Source: Phytopseudomonas straminea (GTDB taxonomy: Bacteria; Pseudomonadota; Gammaproteobacteria; Pseudomonadales; Pseudomonadaceae). Taken from it: a DNA stretch of 64,000 nt. The stretch is from NCBI RefSeq assembly GCF_900112645.1, contig NZ_FOMO01000001.1:434001-498000 (forward strand). Reading direction: 5' to 3'. This document shows, one piece after another, positions 18,451-31,294 of the stretch. The notes beneath the pieces were generated by a model. That model ran no database searches and had not been told where the DNA came from. It was given only the letters and a program-made list of their open reading frames with translations. Every line of letters starts with the position of its first letter. Position 1 is the stretch's first letter. Position numbers and translations under genes: made by a program.

Positions 18451-19637
18451 GCGAATACTCCCTGTTTACCTCCGAGTCCGTGTCCGAAGGGCACCCGGAC
18501 AAGATCGCCGACCAGATTTCCGATGCCGTGCTCGACGCCATCATCACCCAGGACAAGCACGCCCGCGTGGCTGTGGAAACCCTGGTCAAGACCGGCGTGG
18601 CGATCATTGCCGGTGAAGTGACCACCAGCGCCTGGGTCGACCTCGAGCAGATCGTCCGCGACGTGATCTGCAATATCGGTTACACCAGCTCCGACGTCGG
18701 CTTCGACGGAGCCACCTGTGGCGTGATGAACATCATCGGCAAGCAGTCCCCGGACATCAACCAGGGCGTCGACCGCGCCAAGCCGGAAGACCAGGGCGCC
18801 GGCGACCAGGGCCTGATGTTCGGCTACGCCAGCAACGAAACCGACGTGCTGATGCCGGCGCCGATTCGCTTCTCCCACGCGCTGGTCGAGCGCCAGGCCG
18901 AAGCCCGCAAGTCCGGCCTGCTGCCGTGGCTGCGTCCGGATGCCAAATCCCAGGTCACCTGCCGTTACGAAAACGGCAAGGTAGTCGGCATCGACGCCGT
19001 GGTGCTGTCCACCCAGCACAACCCGGACGTCAGCCTAAGCGACCTGCGCGAAGCGGTGATGGAGCTGGTGATCAAGCACACCCTGCCGGCCGAACTGCTG
19101 CACAAGGACACCCAGTTCCACATCAACCCGACCGGCAATTTCGTGATCGGCGGCCCGGTGGGCGACTGTGGCCTGACCGGCCGCAAGATCATCGTCGACA
19201 GCTACGGCGGCATGGCCCGCCACGGTGGCGGCGCGTTTTCCGGCAAGGATCCGTCCAAGGTCGACCGCTCGGCAGCCTACGCCGGCCGCTACGTCGCCAA
19301 GAACATCGTCGCTGCCGGCCTGGCCGAACGTTGCGAGATCCAGGTGTCCTACGCCATCGGCGTGGCCCAGCCGACCTCCATCTCGATCAACACCTTCGGC
19401 ACCAACAAGGTGGCGGAAGAGACCATCATCAAGCTGGTGCGCGACGTGTTCGATCTGCGTCCGTACGCCATCACCAAGATGCTCGACCTACTGCACCCGA
19501 TGTACCAGCCGACTGCCGCCTACGGCCACTTCGGCCGCGAGCCGCAGCAGCTGACCGTCGGCGACGACAGCTTCACCAGTTTCACCTGGGAAAAAACCGA
19601 CAAGGCCGCCGAACTGCGCGCCGCCGCCGGCCTGTAA
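18447..19637 (+). CDS. metK: S-adenosylmethionine synthase
   Basis: Cytosolic enzyme of 396 residues making S-adenosylmethionine from methionine and ATP. The signatures are intact: GHPDK at 15-19, GAGDQG at 117-122 and the glycine-rich [19 protein letters not shown]. Its ATG lies inside the ATGA overlap with the upstream regulator gene, so expression is coupled to that regulator. A strong bidirectional terminator follows. With ahcY and metF a few kilobases downstream, it forms most of the activated methyl cycle in this region. Confidence 0.98.
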   Translation: MSEYSLFTSESVSEGHPDKIADQISDAVLDAIITQDKHARVAVETLVKTGVAIIAGEVTTSAWVDLEQIVRDVICNIGYTSSDVGFDGATCGVMNIIGKQSPDINQGVDRAKPEDQGAGDQGLMFGYASNETDVLMPAPIRFSHALVERQAEARKSGLLPWLRPDAKSQVTCRYENGKVVGIDAVVLSTQHNPDVSLSDLREAVMELVIKHTLPAELLHKDTQFHINPTGNFVIGGPVGDCGLTGRKIIVDSYGGMARHGGGAFSGKDPSKVDRSAAYAGRYVAKNIVAAGLAERCEIQVSYAIGVAQPTSISINTFGTNKVAEETIIKLVRDVFDLRPYAITKMLDLLHPMYQPTAAYGHFGREPQQLTVGDDSFTSFTWEKTDKAAELRAAAGL

Positions 19638-19672
19638 GCCCAAGCCACCGCCGCACCTTGTGCGGCGGCAAC

Positions 19673-19712
19673 AAAAAAGCCTCCGTGGGCACGACGTCCA
19701 CGGAGGCTTTTT
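19673..19712. terminator. Bidirectional terminator of metK and the small secreted protein
   Basis: Fifteen-base arms AAAAAGCCTCCGTGG / CCACGGAGGCTTTTT around a 9-nt loop. It lies between convergent genes and has a T-run on each strand. Confidence 0.92.
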
Positions 19713-19737
19713 CATGCCCGCCAGGCGGGCAAATGGA

Positions 19738-20061
19738 TCATTTGCCGAACAGCGAACCCAGGTTCTTCAGGGTTTCGGCGGCAGCCGCGATGTTTTCAGC
19801 CTTGCCATCGCCCTGCTGGGCAACCGGAGCAGAGCTGCCTTCGGCGTTGGCGCCGAGCTGGTCGCAACTGCCTTCGACCTGGGCGAGTGTGTCATCGGCC
19901 TGCTTGTTGCCGAGCAGACCGGCCAGCTGCTTGACCTGGGCGATCTTGTCGGCGTTGGCGGCCATCTTCTGCTGACACTTGAGCTGATTGTTATCGGCAG
20001 CATGGACGAACGAGCTGGCAACGGCCAGGGCGGCGGAACACAGCAGAATGGAAATGCGCAT
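19738..20061 (-). CDS. Small secreted protein, function unknown
   Basis: Protein of 107 residues with a clear signal peptide (cleavage about residue 21, SFVHA before ADNN). The mature part is Ala/Gln/Lys-rich and probably helical, with two cysteines (KCQQKM and GSCDQL) that could form a disulfide. I do not recognise a family. A strong GGAGGT site lies ten bases before the ATG, and the gene shares a bidirectional terminator with metK, so it is very likely expressed. Location is probably periplasmic. Confidence 0.75.
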   Translation of the reverse strand: MRISILLCSAALAVASSFVHAADNNQLKCQQKMAANADKIAQVKQLAGLLGNKQADDTLAQVEGSCDQLGANAEGSSAPVAQQGDGKAENIAAAAETLKNLGSLFGK

Positions 20062-20149
20062 GAGCGTCTAGACCTCCAGAGATGAGGCCCGGCAATACAT
20101 CCCGCCGCCGGGCAAGTCCTTTTGGTGTGTGCGGGGGCCGCAACTTTAG

Positions 20150-21958
<1,809 letters not shown>

Positions 21959-21995
21959 CGGCGAAAGCGCTGGCTGACCGACACCGCTGGCCGGG

Positions 21996-22014
21996 CCCAT
22001 GGCCTTGCCATGGG
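21996..22014. other. Hairpin between convergent ligB and thioesterase genes
   Basis: Perfect 8-bp stem CCCATGGC / GCCATGGG with a 3-nt loop, placed in the 85-bp convergent gap. No T-run follows on either strand, so it is at most a weak terminator or an RNA end-protecting structure. Confidence 0.5.
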
Positions 22015-22043
22015 GCGCCGATCAGCGGCGGGCGGGCACAGGC

Positions 22044-22433
22044 TCAATCCTTGATTTGATCCTTGATGTAGGTGATTTCGGTCTTGCCATGTGGCACTGG
22101 CTGACCGTCCTCGCCGAGATTCACGAAGACCATCTTGTCGATGGTCAGGATGCTCTTGCGGGTGATCTTGTTGCGCACTTCGCAGCGCATGGTGATCGAG
22201 GTGCGGCCGAAATCGGTGGCGGTGATGCCCAGCTCGATAATGTCGCTCTGCCGCGCCGAGGACACGAAGTTGATCTCGGAAATCAGCTTGGTCACCACGC
22301 GCTGGCTGCCCAGCTGAATGATGGCGTAGATCGCCGCCTCCTCGTCGATCCACTTCAGCAGGCTGCCACCGAACAGCGTGCCGTTGGGGTTGAGGTCCTC
22401 TGGCTTTACCCACTTGCGCGTATGAAAGTTCAT
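22044..22433 (-). CDS. YciA-type hotdog acyl-CoA thioesterase
   Basis: Predicted cytosolic acyl-CoA thioesterase of 129 residues, hydrolysing acyl-CoA to free acid and CoA. The single hotdog domain carries the family signature NPNGTLFGGSLLKWIDEEAA, with the catalytic-type Asp in WIDE, and the strand region VTKLISEINFVSSARQ. The frame reaches 22475, but the ATG at 22433 has a strong AGGAGG just before it and matches family starts. It is divergent from ahcY, with 488 bp between. Chain-length preference cannot be predicted. Confidence 0.85.
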   Translation of the reverse strand: MNFHTRKWVKPEDLNPNGTLFGGSLLKWIDEEAAIYAIIQLGSQRVVTKLISEINFVSSARQSDIIELGITATDFGRTSITMRCEVRNKITRKSILTIDKMVFVNLGEDGQPVPHGKTEITYIKDQIKD

Positions 22434-22618
22434 GCACCCTCCTGTCCGTCGTTCCATTGGCCGTAATGATCGCAAAGATTGGCGAGTGGATCATTGCCGC
22501 GCTATCGATAATGGTTATCGACACAGGCTATCGGGCCGGGTTCAGCGAGGCTGGCGACGAACGTGCGTCACGCCTGTCGGCATCCGCCGAGAAACGCCGA
22601 TAAGCGCGATGGAAAACC

Positions 22619-22647
22619 TTGGGCTCGCGCGCCGGCGCGTCTATAAT
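22619..22647 (+). promoter_or_regulatory. ahcY promoter
   Basis: A consensus -10 box TATAAT (22642-22647) lies 17 bp after TTGGGC (22619-22624). Transcription from here would start about 40 bases before the SAH riboswitch, which fits a riboswitch-bearing leader. Confidence 0.8.
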
Positions 22648-22691
22648 CGCCCAGTTATACGCGCCCGCTACCGGGCGTTCCCGCCACCTGT

Positions 22692-24316
<1,625 letters not shown>

Positions 24317-24323
24317 TAGGCGG

Positions 24324-24356
24324 TACGCGGCGCGGGCCCGAGGTCCGCGCCGCGTA
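24324..24356 (+). other. Strong hairpin between ahcY and metF
   Basis: Perfect 12-bp stem TACGCGGCGCGG / CCGCGCCGCGTA with a 9-nt loop, filling most of the 56-bp gap. No T-run follows, so it is unlikely to be a full terminator. It could tune metF expression or protect the ahcY end of the message. Confidence 0.75.
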
Positions 24357-24372
24357 GCCCGAAGGAATCGTC

Positions 24373-25215
24373 ATGTCTCAGAAACGCCCCAACGTCAGCT
24401 TCGAATTCTTCCCGACGAAGACCGATGCCGGACACGAGAAACTGCTGAATACCGCGCGAGAGCTGGCCGGCTACAACCCGGACTTCTTCTCCTGCACCTA
24501 CGGCGCCGGTGGTTCCACCCGCGACCGCACCCTCAATACCGTGATGCAGCTCGACAGCGAAGTGAAGGTACCGACGGCGCCGCACCTGTCGTGCGTTGGC
24601 GACAGCAAGGCCGAACTGGTCGAGCTGCTCAACCTGTACAAGAGCAAGGGCATCAACCGCATCGTCGCCCTGCGCGGTGACCTGCCGTCGGGCATGGGCA
24701 TGTCCAGCGGTGAGCTGCGCCACGCCAACGACCTGGTCGAGCTGATTCGCGCGGAAACCGGTGATCACTTCCATATCGAAGTGGCGGCCTATCCGGAGAT
24801 GCATCCCCAGGCCCGCAATTTCGAGGATGATATAGCCAACTTCGTGCGCAAGGCCAAGGCCGGCGCCGACAGCGCGATCACCCAGTACTTCTTCAACGCC
24901 GATTGCTACTTCTACTTCGTCGAGCGCGTTCGCAAGCTGGGCGTCGATATCCCGGTGATCCCGGGCATCATGCCGATCACCAACTACAGCAAGCTGGCGC
25001 GCTTCTCCGACGCCTGCGGCGCCGAGCTGCCACGCTGGGTTCGCAAGCAACTGGAAGCCTACGGCGACGACACCCAGAGCATCCAGCGCTTCGGCGAAGA
25101 GATGATCACCGGCCTGTGCGAACGCCTGATCGAAGGTGGTGCACCCGGCCTGCATTTCTACACCCTCAACCAGGCCGCCCCCAGCCTGGCGGTTTGGAAG
25201 AACCTGCAGGGCTGA
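24373..25215 (+). CDS. metF: Methylenetetrahydrofolate reductase
   Basis: FAD enzyme of 280 residues reducing 5,10-methylene-THF to 5-methyl-THF, the methyl donor for methionine synthesis. The N-terminal FEFFPTK motif, the folate/FAD region (FSCTYGAGGSTRDRT, HLSCVG) and the TQYFFNADCYFYF stretch typical of bacterial MetF are present. AAGGAA precedes the ATG. It lies directly after ahcY, so homocysteine release and its remethylation are genetically linked. A clear terminator closes the unit. Confidence 0.97.
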   Translation: MSQKRPNVSFEFFPTKTDAGHEKLLNTARELAGYNPDFFSCTYGAGGSTRDRTLNTVMQLDSEVKVPTAPHLSCVGDSKAELVELLNLYKSKGINRIVALRGDLPSGMGMSSGELRHANDLVELIRAETGDHFHIEVAAYPEMHPQARNFEDDIANFVRKAKAGADSAITQYFFNADCYFYFVERVRKLGVDIPVIPGIMPITNYSKLARFSDACGAELPRWVRKQLEAYGDDTQSIQRFGEEMITGLCERLIEGGAPGLHFYTLNQAAPSLAVWKNLQG

Positions 25216-25227
25216 TACCGGCCTCGG

Positions 25228-25265
25228 AGGCCGCGAAAGAGCGAACTTTCGCGGCCTTTTTCTTT
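25228..25265 (+). terminator. Rho-independent terminator of ahcY-metF
   Basis: Perfect 12-bp stem AGGCCGCGAAAG / CTTTCGCGGCCT with a 6-nt loop, followed by TTTTCTTT. It sits 13 bases past the metF stop. Confidence 0.93.
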
Positions 25266-25464
25266 CCTAACAGGCGACGAAATCCACTGCACCAGCCAGT
25301 TGCATGGACCTGTCAGCCGCGTACCCGTTGACCCGAAGCCCCCTGCTGGTCGACAGTACAGGCGCCCGGATGCCCCAACAGGGGGCATGGCTGCCGGGAC
25401 GAATTCATCAATGCGCGATCAGCCAGGATCGGCTCGAGTTGTCGCGCTACCACGGGATGCCTGC

Positions 25465-26838
25465 ATGCTCACTCGCCAGAAAATCAACGCCTCGGTGTCG
25501 CCGAAAGGCAGCCTGGAAACCCTCTCCCAGCGTGAAGTCCAGCAACTGCGCGAGACCGGCTCGGGCAGCGTCTACGCACTGTTTCGCCAGTGCGCCCTGG
25601 CGATCCTCAACACCGGCTCGCACAGCGACAACGCCAAGACCATACTCGAGGCCTACCCGGACTTCGAAGTGAAGATCCACCAGCAGGACCGCGGCATCCG
25701 CCTGGAGCTGATCAACGCCCCGGCCGACGCCTTCGTCGATGGCGAGATGATCGCCAGCACCCGCGAGATGCTGTTCAGCGCCCTGCGCGACATCGTCTAC
25801 ACCCAGAGCGAACTGGAGAACAAGCGGGTCGACGTGGACAGCTCCAGCGGCCTCACCGACTACGTGTTCCACCTGCTGCGCAACGCCCGCACCCTGCGCG
25901 CCGGCGCTGAGCCGAAGATGGTGGTGTGCTGGGGCGGGCACTCGATCAGCACCGAGGAATACAAGTACACCAAGAAGGTCGGCCACGAACTGGGCCTGCG
26001 TGCCCTGGACGTATGCACCGGCTGCGGCCCGGGAGTGATGAAGGGGCCGATGAAGGGCGCCACCATCTCCCATGCCAAGCAGCGCATCGTCGGCGCCCGC
26101 TACCTGGGCCTGACCGAGCCGGGCATCATCGCCGCCGAGGCGCCGAACCCGATCGTCAACGAGCTGGTGATCCTGCCGGACATCGAAAAGCGCCTGGAAG
26201 CCTTCGTGCGTCTCGGCCACGGCATCATCATCTTCCCGGGCGGCGCCGGCACGGCGGAGGAATTCCTCTACCTGCTGGGCATCCTCATGCACCCGGACAA
26301 CGCCGAGCTGCCCTTCCCGCTGGTGCTCACCGGCCCGAAGAGCGCCGAGCCTTATCTGCAGCAGCTGCACGACTTCATCGGCGCCACCCTGGGCCGCGAA
26401 GCGCAGAACCGCTACGTGCTGATCCCCAATGACCCGGCTGCCGTGGCCCGCCATATGGCGGCCGGTATCAAGGCGGTCAAGCAGTTCCGCCGCGAGCGTA
26501 ACGACGCCTTCCACTTCAACTGGCTGCTGAAGATCGACGAGAGCTTCCAGCACCCGTTCGAGCCGACTCACGAAGCCATGGCGGGCCTCAACCTGACTCG
26601 CGAGCAGCCGACCCACGAACTGGCCGCCAACCTGCGCCGCGCCTTCTCCGGCATCGTCGCCGGCAACGTCAAGGCCCACGGTATCCAGCTGATCGAGGAG
26701 CACGGCCCCTACGAGCTGCGCGGCGACAAGAGCATCATGCAACCGCTGGATCGTCTGCTGCAGGCGTTCGTCGAGCAGCACCGCATGAAGCTGCCCGGCG
26801 GCTCGGCTTACGTGCCCTGCTATCGCGTCGTCAGCTAA
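25465..26838 (+). CDS. ppnN: LOG-family nucleotide 5'-monophosphate nucleosidase (PpnN/YgdH)
   Basis: Protein of 457 residues like E. coli PpnN, which cleaves purine and pyrimidine nucleotides to base and ribose-5-phosphate and is stimulated by (p)ppGpp. Family regions are seen in order: an N-terminal PpnN-specific domain with FVDGEMIASTREMLFSALRD, the Rossmann-like LOG domain with CTGCGPGVMKGPMKGA and the signature PGGAGTAEEF, and a C-terminal PpnN-specific extension. The frame is open from 25300, but ATG 25465 gives the family length. The 249 bp upstream hold the metF terminator and probably its promoter. Confidence 0.9.
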   Translation: MLTRQKINASVSPKGSLETLSQREVQQLRETGSGSVYALFRQCALAILNTGSHSDNAKTILEAYPDFEVKIHQQDRGIRLELINAPADAFVDGEMIASTREMLFSALRDIVYTQSELENKRVDVDSSSGLTDYVFHLLRNARTLRAGAEPKMVVCWGGHSISTEEYKYTKKVGHELGLRALDVCTGCGPGVMKGPMKGATISHAKQRIVGARYLGLTEPGIIAAEAPNPIVNELVILPDIEKRLEAFVRLGHGIIIFPGGAGTAEEFLYLLGILMHPDNAELPFPLVLTGPKSAEPYLQQLHDFIGATLGREAQNRYVLIPNDPAAVARHMAAGIKAVKQFRRERNDAFHFNWLLKIDESFQHPFEPTHEAMAGLNLTREQPTHELAANLRRAFSGIVAGNVKAHGIQLIEEHGPYELRGDKSIMQPLDRLLQAFVEQHRMKLPGGSAYVPCYRVVS

Positions 26839-26907
26839 ACCGTCGAAGGTGAGGGGTCAGCGCCCTTCGCCGCTTGGCTCAAACAGCCGCCTGCACAGGA
26901 GTATCCG

Positions 26908-27654
26908 ATGGCACGTCCGGCTCCCCGCACCCTTCAGGTCATTGCCTCCACCCAGGTCACCCCGCACATGCTGCGCGTGACCTTGGGAGGCGGTGAGATC
27001 GACAGCTTTCCGGCGGATCAGGAAAGCGCCTACATTAAGCTGATGTTTACCGCCCCGGGCAGCGACAAGAACCTGGTACGCACCTACACCGTGCGCCAGC
27101 AGCGTGTCGACCAGTTCGACGTCGACTTCGTGCTGCACGAGGATGCCGGCCCGGCCTCGCAATGGGCCATGGCCGCCAGACCTGGCGACAGCATCCTCGT
27201 CGGCGGGCCGGGGCCGAAGAAGCTGGTCGACAACAGCGCCGACTGGTTTCTGGTGATCGGCGACATGACCGCCCTGCCGGCGATCAGCGTGAACCTTGAA
27301 CAGCTGCCCGCCGATGCCCGTGGCCATGCGGTGATCGAAGTGATCGACGCCCAGGACATTCAGCCGCTGCGCCATCCCGCTGGCGTCGAGCTGCACTGGC
27401 TGATCAACCCGCATCCGGGCCAGAACCCACAGCTGCTGGTCGACCACGTGCGCCAGCTCGCCTGGCTGCCGGGCCGCCCGAGCATCTGGGCAGCCTGTGA
27501 GTTCAGCGGCATGCGCGCGCTGCGCCAGCACTTTCGTGAGGAGCGGCAGATCGACCGCAAGGACCTGTACATCTCCAGTTACTGGAAGCTGGGCAGCAGC
27601 GAAGATCAGCACAAAACCGTAAAACGCGAGGACGCCGAGGCGCAGGGCGAGTGA
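26908..27654 (+). CDS. Siderophore-interacting FAD protein
   Basis: Flavoprotein of 248 residues in the siderophore-interacting (SIP/ViuB) family, which reduces ferric siderophores in the cytoplasm to release iron. The N-terminal FAD-binding barrel has the RTYT motif at 58-61, and the C-terminal SIP domain includes WLVIGD-like and WAACEFSGMRALRQHF segments and ends in the family pattern SSYWKLGSSEDQHK. AGGAG precedes the ATG. No siderophore receptor or Fur box is obvious nearby, so the siderophore partner is unknown. Confidence 0.85.
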   Translation: MARPAPRTLQVIASTQVTPHMLRVTLGGGEIDSFPADQESAYIKLMFTAPGSDKNLVRTYTVRQQRVDQFDVDFVLHEDAGPASQWAMAARPGDSILVGGPGPKKLVDNSADWFLVIGDMTALPAISVNLEQLPADARGHAVIEVIDAQDIQPLRHPAGVELHWLINPHPGQNPQLLVDHVRQLAWLPGRPSIWAACEFSGMRALRQHFREERQIDRKDLYISSYWKLGSSEDQHKTVKREDAEAQGE

Positions 27655-27726
27655 TCGCCAAGGCCACCGGCCAATCGCTGTAACCCCCGAGTGACAAGGG
27701 ATAGCGCGACACCAATTGGCGGCAAG

Positions 27727-27757
27727 TTGTGCCCAACCCCGCCAATCCTGTTACACT
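27727..27757 (+). promoter_or_regulatory. Possible promoter of the RNA helicase gene
   Basis: TTGTGC (27727-27732) and TACACT (27752-27757) with a 19-bp spacer, about 137 bases before the ATG. The long spacer makes this tentative. The leader would be over 120 nt. Confidence 0.35.
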
Positions 27758-27893
27758 CGGGCCTTCCCGCCAGGCTTGCGCCCGGATGCTGCCCCCAGTG
27801 GCCAGCAGTACCGGACGGGATTGCACGCCCCACGTGCGATTCAAGCCAGGCACTACACCTATAGGGCCACGCCCTCACCAGACAGGATTGCAC

Positions 27894-29744
27894 ATGTCCT
27901 TTGCCTCCCTCGGTCTCTCCGAGGCTTTGGTCCGCGCGGTCGAAGCCGCCGGCTACACCCAGCCCACTCCGGTGCAACAGCGGGCCATCCCCGCCGCGTT
28001 GCAAGGTCGCGACCTGATGGTGGCGGCCCAGACGGGTACAGGTAAGACAGGCGGCTTCGCCCTGCCGATCCTCGAGCGGCTGTTCCCCAACGGCCATCCG
28101 GATCGCGAACAGCGCCACGGCCCGAAACAGCCCCGCGTGCTGGTGCTCACCCCCACCCGCGAACTGGCTGCCCAGGTGCATGACAGCTTCAAGCTGTATG
28201 CCCGCGATCTGAAATTCGTCAGCGCCTGCATTTTCGGCGGCGTCGGCATGAACCCGCAGGTGCAGGCCCTGGCCAAGGGCGTCGACGTTCTGGTCGCCTG
28301 CCCGGGCCGCCTGCTCGACCTGGCCGGGCAAGGCAGCGTCGATCTGTCCCACGTGGAAATCCTCGTGCTGGACGAAGCCGACCGCATGCTCGACATGGGC
28401 TTCATCCACGATGTGAAGAAAGTCCTCGCCCGCCTGCCGGCCAAGCGTCAGAACCTGCTGTTCTCGGCGACCTTCTCCAAGGACATCACCGACCTCGCCA
28501 GCAAGCTGCTGCACGACCCCGAGCGCATCGAGGTCACGCCGCCGAACACCACGGTCGAGCGCATCGAACAGCGCGTGTTCCGCCTGCAGGCCAGCCACAA
28601 GCGCGCCCTGCTCGCTCACCTGGTCACCGCCGGTGCCTGGGAACAGGTGCTGGTGTTCACCCGCACCAAGCACGGCGCCAACCGCCTGGCCGAGTACCTG
28701 GAAAAACACGGCCTGACCGCTGCCGCGATTCACGGCAACAAGAGTCAGAATGCCCGTACCAAGGCCCTGGCCGACTTCAAGGCCAACAAGGTGCGCATCC
28801 TGGTCGCCACGGACATCGCCGCCCGCGGCCTGGACATCGACCAGCTGCCCCACGTGGTCAACTTCGAGTTGCCCAACGTCGAGGAAGACTACGTGCACCG
28901 TATCGGCCGTACCGGTCGTGCCGGCCGTAGCGGCGAAGCCATCTCCCTGGTCGCGCCGGACGAGGAAAAGCTGCTCAAGAGCATCGAGCGCATGACCAAG
29001 CAGAAGATCCCGGACGGCGATCTGATGGGCTTCGATGCCAGCAAGGTCGAGGCCGAGCGCCCGGAAGTACGCGAGCCGCAGAAGCCGCGCCAGCCGCGCG
29101 GTGCCAAGGCCGAAGGCGAGCGCCAGAATGGCGGCCGTCGCGACAAGGGCAAGGATGGCGGCAAGGCCAAGAGCCAGCCCCAGGCCAAAGCCAAGCCGGC
29201 CCGCGGCCAGCAGCCGCGCAGCCAGGCACGCCCGGCACCGGCTGCAGGCGCTCCCGCCCTGCCACCGGATCGCGCGCCGGATGAATTCCGCGACGACGAT
29301 ATCGACAACTTCGGCAACCGTGTCGACTACGTACCGACCCAGAACAAGCCCCAGGGCCGTGGCCGTCGCCAGGGCGGCGGCCAGAATGCTGGCGGCGCCG
29401 GTCAGGCACCGCGCGGTCAGGGCAAGGGCCCACGCACCGGCGGTGGCGGCAGCGCCAATGGCGGCGGCAAACGTCAGGGCCAGGGTCAAGGCGGCGGTCG
29501 TGGCCGTGGCGGCGACAACCGTAGCCGTGGCGCGCGTGACAACGTCGTCACGTCGCTGAACCGCGACGAGCTGCCACGCCGTGAAGGCCCGCGTCGCGAC
29601 GCCCCCGAGAAGCAGCCGATCATCATGCACAAGGCTTCGCGCAGCGACCGTTTGCCGACCGCCGAACAGCTCGATCAGTTGCCGAGCAGCCGTCCGCGTG
29701 GCGAGAAGCCCGCTCTGCTGACCCGCAACCGCGACAGCGAGTGA
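27894..29744 (+). CDS. rhlE: RhlE-type DEAD-box RNA helicase with long basic tail
   Basis: ATP-dependent RNA helicase of 616 residues. Helicase motifs in order: the Q-motif around [10 protein letters not shown] (24-33), AQTGTGKT (45-52), PTREL, DEAD (160-163), SAT (191-193) and HRIGRTGR (335-342). Residues from about 385 on form a long low-complexity tail rich in Gly, Arg, Lys, Gln and Pro, with RGG-like blocks, probably RNA-binding and disordered. P. aeruginosa has two RhlE proteins, one (RhlE2) with a long C-terminal extension and at an equivalent locus. The frame is open from 27729, but MSFASLGLS at 27894 is the family start. Confidence 0.93.
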   Translation: MSFASLGLSEALVRAVEAAGYTQPTPVQQRAIPAALQGRDLMVAAQTGTGKTGGFALPILERLFPNGHPDREQRHGPKQPRVLVLTPTRELAAQVHDSFKLYARDLKFVSACIFGGVGMNPQVQALAKGVDVLVACPGRLLDLAGQGSVDLSHVEILVLDEADRMLDMGFIHDVKKVLARLPAKRQNLLFSATFSKDITDLASKLLHDPERIEVTPPNTTVERIEQRVFRLQASHKRALLAHLVTAGAWEQVLVFTRTKHGANRLAEYLEKHGLTAAAIHGNKSQNARTKALADFKANKVRILVATDIAARGLDIDQLPHVVNFELPNVEEDYVHRIGRTGRAGRSGEAISLVAPDEEKLLKSIERMTKQKIPDGDLMGFDASKVEAERPEVREPQKPRQPRGAKAEGERQNGGRRDKGKDGGKAKSQPQAKAKPARGQQPRSQARPAPAAGAPALPPDRAPDEFRDDDIDNFGNRVDYVPTQNKPQGRGRRQGGGQNAGGAGQAPRGQGKGPRTGGGGSANGGGKRQGQGQGGGRGRGGDNRSRGARDNVVTSLNRDELPRREGPRRDAPEKQPIIMHKASRSDRLPTAEQLDQLPSSRPRGEKPALLTRNRDSE

Positions 29745-29751
29745 CGGCCTC

Positions 29752-29784
29752 TTGAATACCGGGGCTTGCGGCCCCGGTATTCAA
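29752..29784 (+). other. Perfect hairpin after the helicase gene
   Basis: Thirteen-base stem TTGAATACCGGGG / CCCCGGTATTCAA with a 7-nt loop, eight bases past the helicase stop and just before the bidirectional terminator. It lacks a T-run. Confidence 0.7.
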
Positions 29785-29793
29785 AAGCTCCAC

Positions 29794-29830
29794 AAACAAA
29801 AACGCCGGCTCAGAGCCGGCGTTTTTGTTT
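29794..29830. terminator. Bidirectional terminator of helicase and YceI genes
   Basis: Perfect 17-bp stem AAACAAAAACGCCGGCT / AGCCGGCGTTTTTGTTT with a CAG loop, between convergent genes, with a T-run on both strands. Confidence 0.95.
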
Positions 29831-29842
29831 CTAGCGTAAGAC

Positions 29843-30421
29843 TTACTTGCGCACACCTTCTACGGAGATGATCAGCTCGACTTCCTGCGAAGCCGGGCCC
29901 AGATCTTTCTCGATGTTGAAGTCCTTCAATTTCAGCTTGGTGCTGCCCTCGAAGCCGGCACGGTAGCCGCCCCATGGGTCCTTGCCTTCGCCGATGAACT
30001 TGGCAGCGATCACAACCGGCTTGGTCACGCCGTTGAGGGTCAGGTCGCCAGTGATGTCGGCAGCGCCCTGGCCAGTCGACTTGACCGACGTGGACTTGAA
30101 GGTCGCGGTCGGGTTCTTGCTGACGTTGAGGAAGTCGGCGCTGCGGATGTGCTTGTCGCGCTCCGCGTGGTTGGTGTCGACACTGTCGGTCTTCAGGGTT
30201 ACGTCGACCTTGCTGGCCTCGGGGTTCTTCTCGTCGAAGCTGAAGGAGCCGTCGAAATCCTTGAAGGTGCCGTACAGCCAGCTGTAGCCCAGGTGGCTGA
30301 TCTTGAAATTGACGAAGGCGTGCTGGCCTTGCTTGTCGATGGCGTAGTCGGCAGCCATTGCCTGGCCAGCGCCCAGCAGAGCGGTACCCAGCGCCAGTGC
30401 AGCGAAAGTCTTCTTCAACAT
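29843..30421 (-). CDS. Periplasmic YceI-family lipocalin-like protein
   Basis: Secreted protein of 192 residues with a signal peptide (cleavage about residue 23, GQAMA before ADYA). The mature part is a YceI beta-barrel, a fold that binds isoprenoid-type lipids, with the family motifs [37 protein letters not shown] and [12 protein letters not shown]. In P. aeruginosa a YceI protein at this position has been studied as a secreted protease-like factor (PasP); I do not assert that activity here. It is 62 bases downstream of a cytochrome b561 gene, a common pairing for YceI proteins and probably an operon. Confidence 0.9.
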   Translation of the reverse strand: MLKKTFAALALGTALLGAGQAMAADYAIDKQGQHAFVNFKISHLGYSWLYGTFKDFDGSFSFDEKNPEASKVDVTLKTDSVDTNHAERDKHIRSADFLNVSKNPTATFKSTSVKSTGQGAADITGDLTLNGVTKPVVIAAKFIGEGKDPWGGYRAGFEGSTKLKLKDFNIEKDLGPASQEVELIISVEGVRK

Positions 30422-30483
30422 GGGAACTCCTTGTGAGATGAAAATGGATGGCGCTGCAGAGCAACGCCGAAACCGCAGGAAGA

Positions 30484-31029
30484 TCAGCGCCCGAAGATAC
30501 GCAGCAAGGTGCGATCACGGTCGATGAAGTGGTGCTTCAACGCAGCCAGGCCATGCAGGACCGCAAAGATCACGATAGCCCAGGCCAGGTATTCATGAAT
30601 CAGGCCGGCGACATCCCCCTGATTGGGAATGCTGGTCACGCTCGCCGGCACCTCGAACCAGCCGAACACGCTGATGCTCCGGCCATCGGCGGTGGAGATC
30701 AGGTAGCCGGAAGTCATCAGCACGAACAGCCCCAGGTACAGGAAGCCATGCCCCAGCTTGCTGGCCACTCGCGTCAGCCGACCATGCTCCGGCAGCGCCG
30801 GCGGCGGCGGGCTGACCAGGCGCCACGCCAGGCGCGCCAGCATGACGATGAACAGCAGGATACCGATGCTCTTGTGAATATTCGGCGCCGTCTGGTACCA
30901 GCTGCTGTAGTAGCTCAGCCCGACCATCCAGAAGCCCAGTGCGAACAACCCGAATACCGCGATGGCCACCAGCCAATGCAGGGAAACGCTGATGAGACCG
31001 TAACGAGAGGTAGAATTACGCCACTGCAT
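30484..31029 (-). CDS. Cytochrome b561 (YceI-linked)
   Basis: Inner-membrane cytochrome b561 of 181 residues with four transmembrane helices. Heme-ligand histidines are expected in [30 protein letters not shown] and [17 protein letters not shown]. It probably transfers electrons between quinol and periplasmic partners. The frame is open to 31170, but ATG 31029 ([11 protein letters not shown]...) matches family starts. It precedes the YceI gene on the same strand. It is divergent from bioA with 265 bp between, where no further gene is seen. Confidence 0.9.
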   Translation of the reverse strand: MQWRNSTSRYGLISVSLHWLVAIAVFGLFALGFWMVGLSYYSSWYQTAPNIHKSIGILLFIVMLARLAWRLVSPPPPALPEHGRLTRVASKLGHGFLYLGLFVLMTSGYLISTADGRSISVFGWFEVPASVTSIPNQGDVAGLIHEYLAWAIVIFAVLHGLAALKHHFIDRDRTLLRIFGR

Positions 31030-31294
31030 GGCCTGATTCCAAGAATTGAGTTGGACAGAGATTAGCAACAAACCTATCGAGTAATAGCAGAAATTGTTGC
31101 TGTGAAATATCGAGAAAGGCGATAGCTGAACACCATCACCAGAAGCCAAGGAGCTTAGTCCCTGACGCATCCGAGCCGTTCAACGCCTCGCACCCGAACG
31201 GTCACTTTCAGCGGATCGACGGTGGCGGACGGCGGAAAACCGCAGGCGCGCGCATCTGATAGGCTTGCCCGCTGACAATTGGGAGAGCGGCTCG

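Noticed and set aside
25300..25464. Upstream extension of the LOG-family protein
   Set aside because: The added 55 residues lack family similarity and fall in the region expected to hold a promoter.
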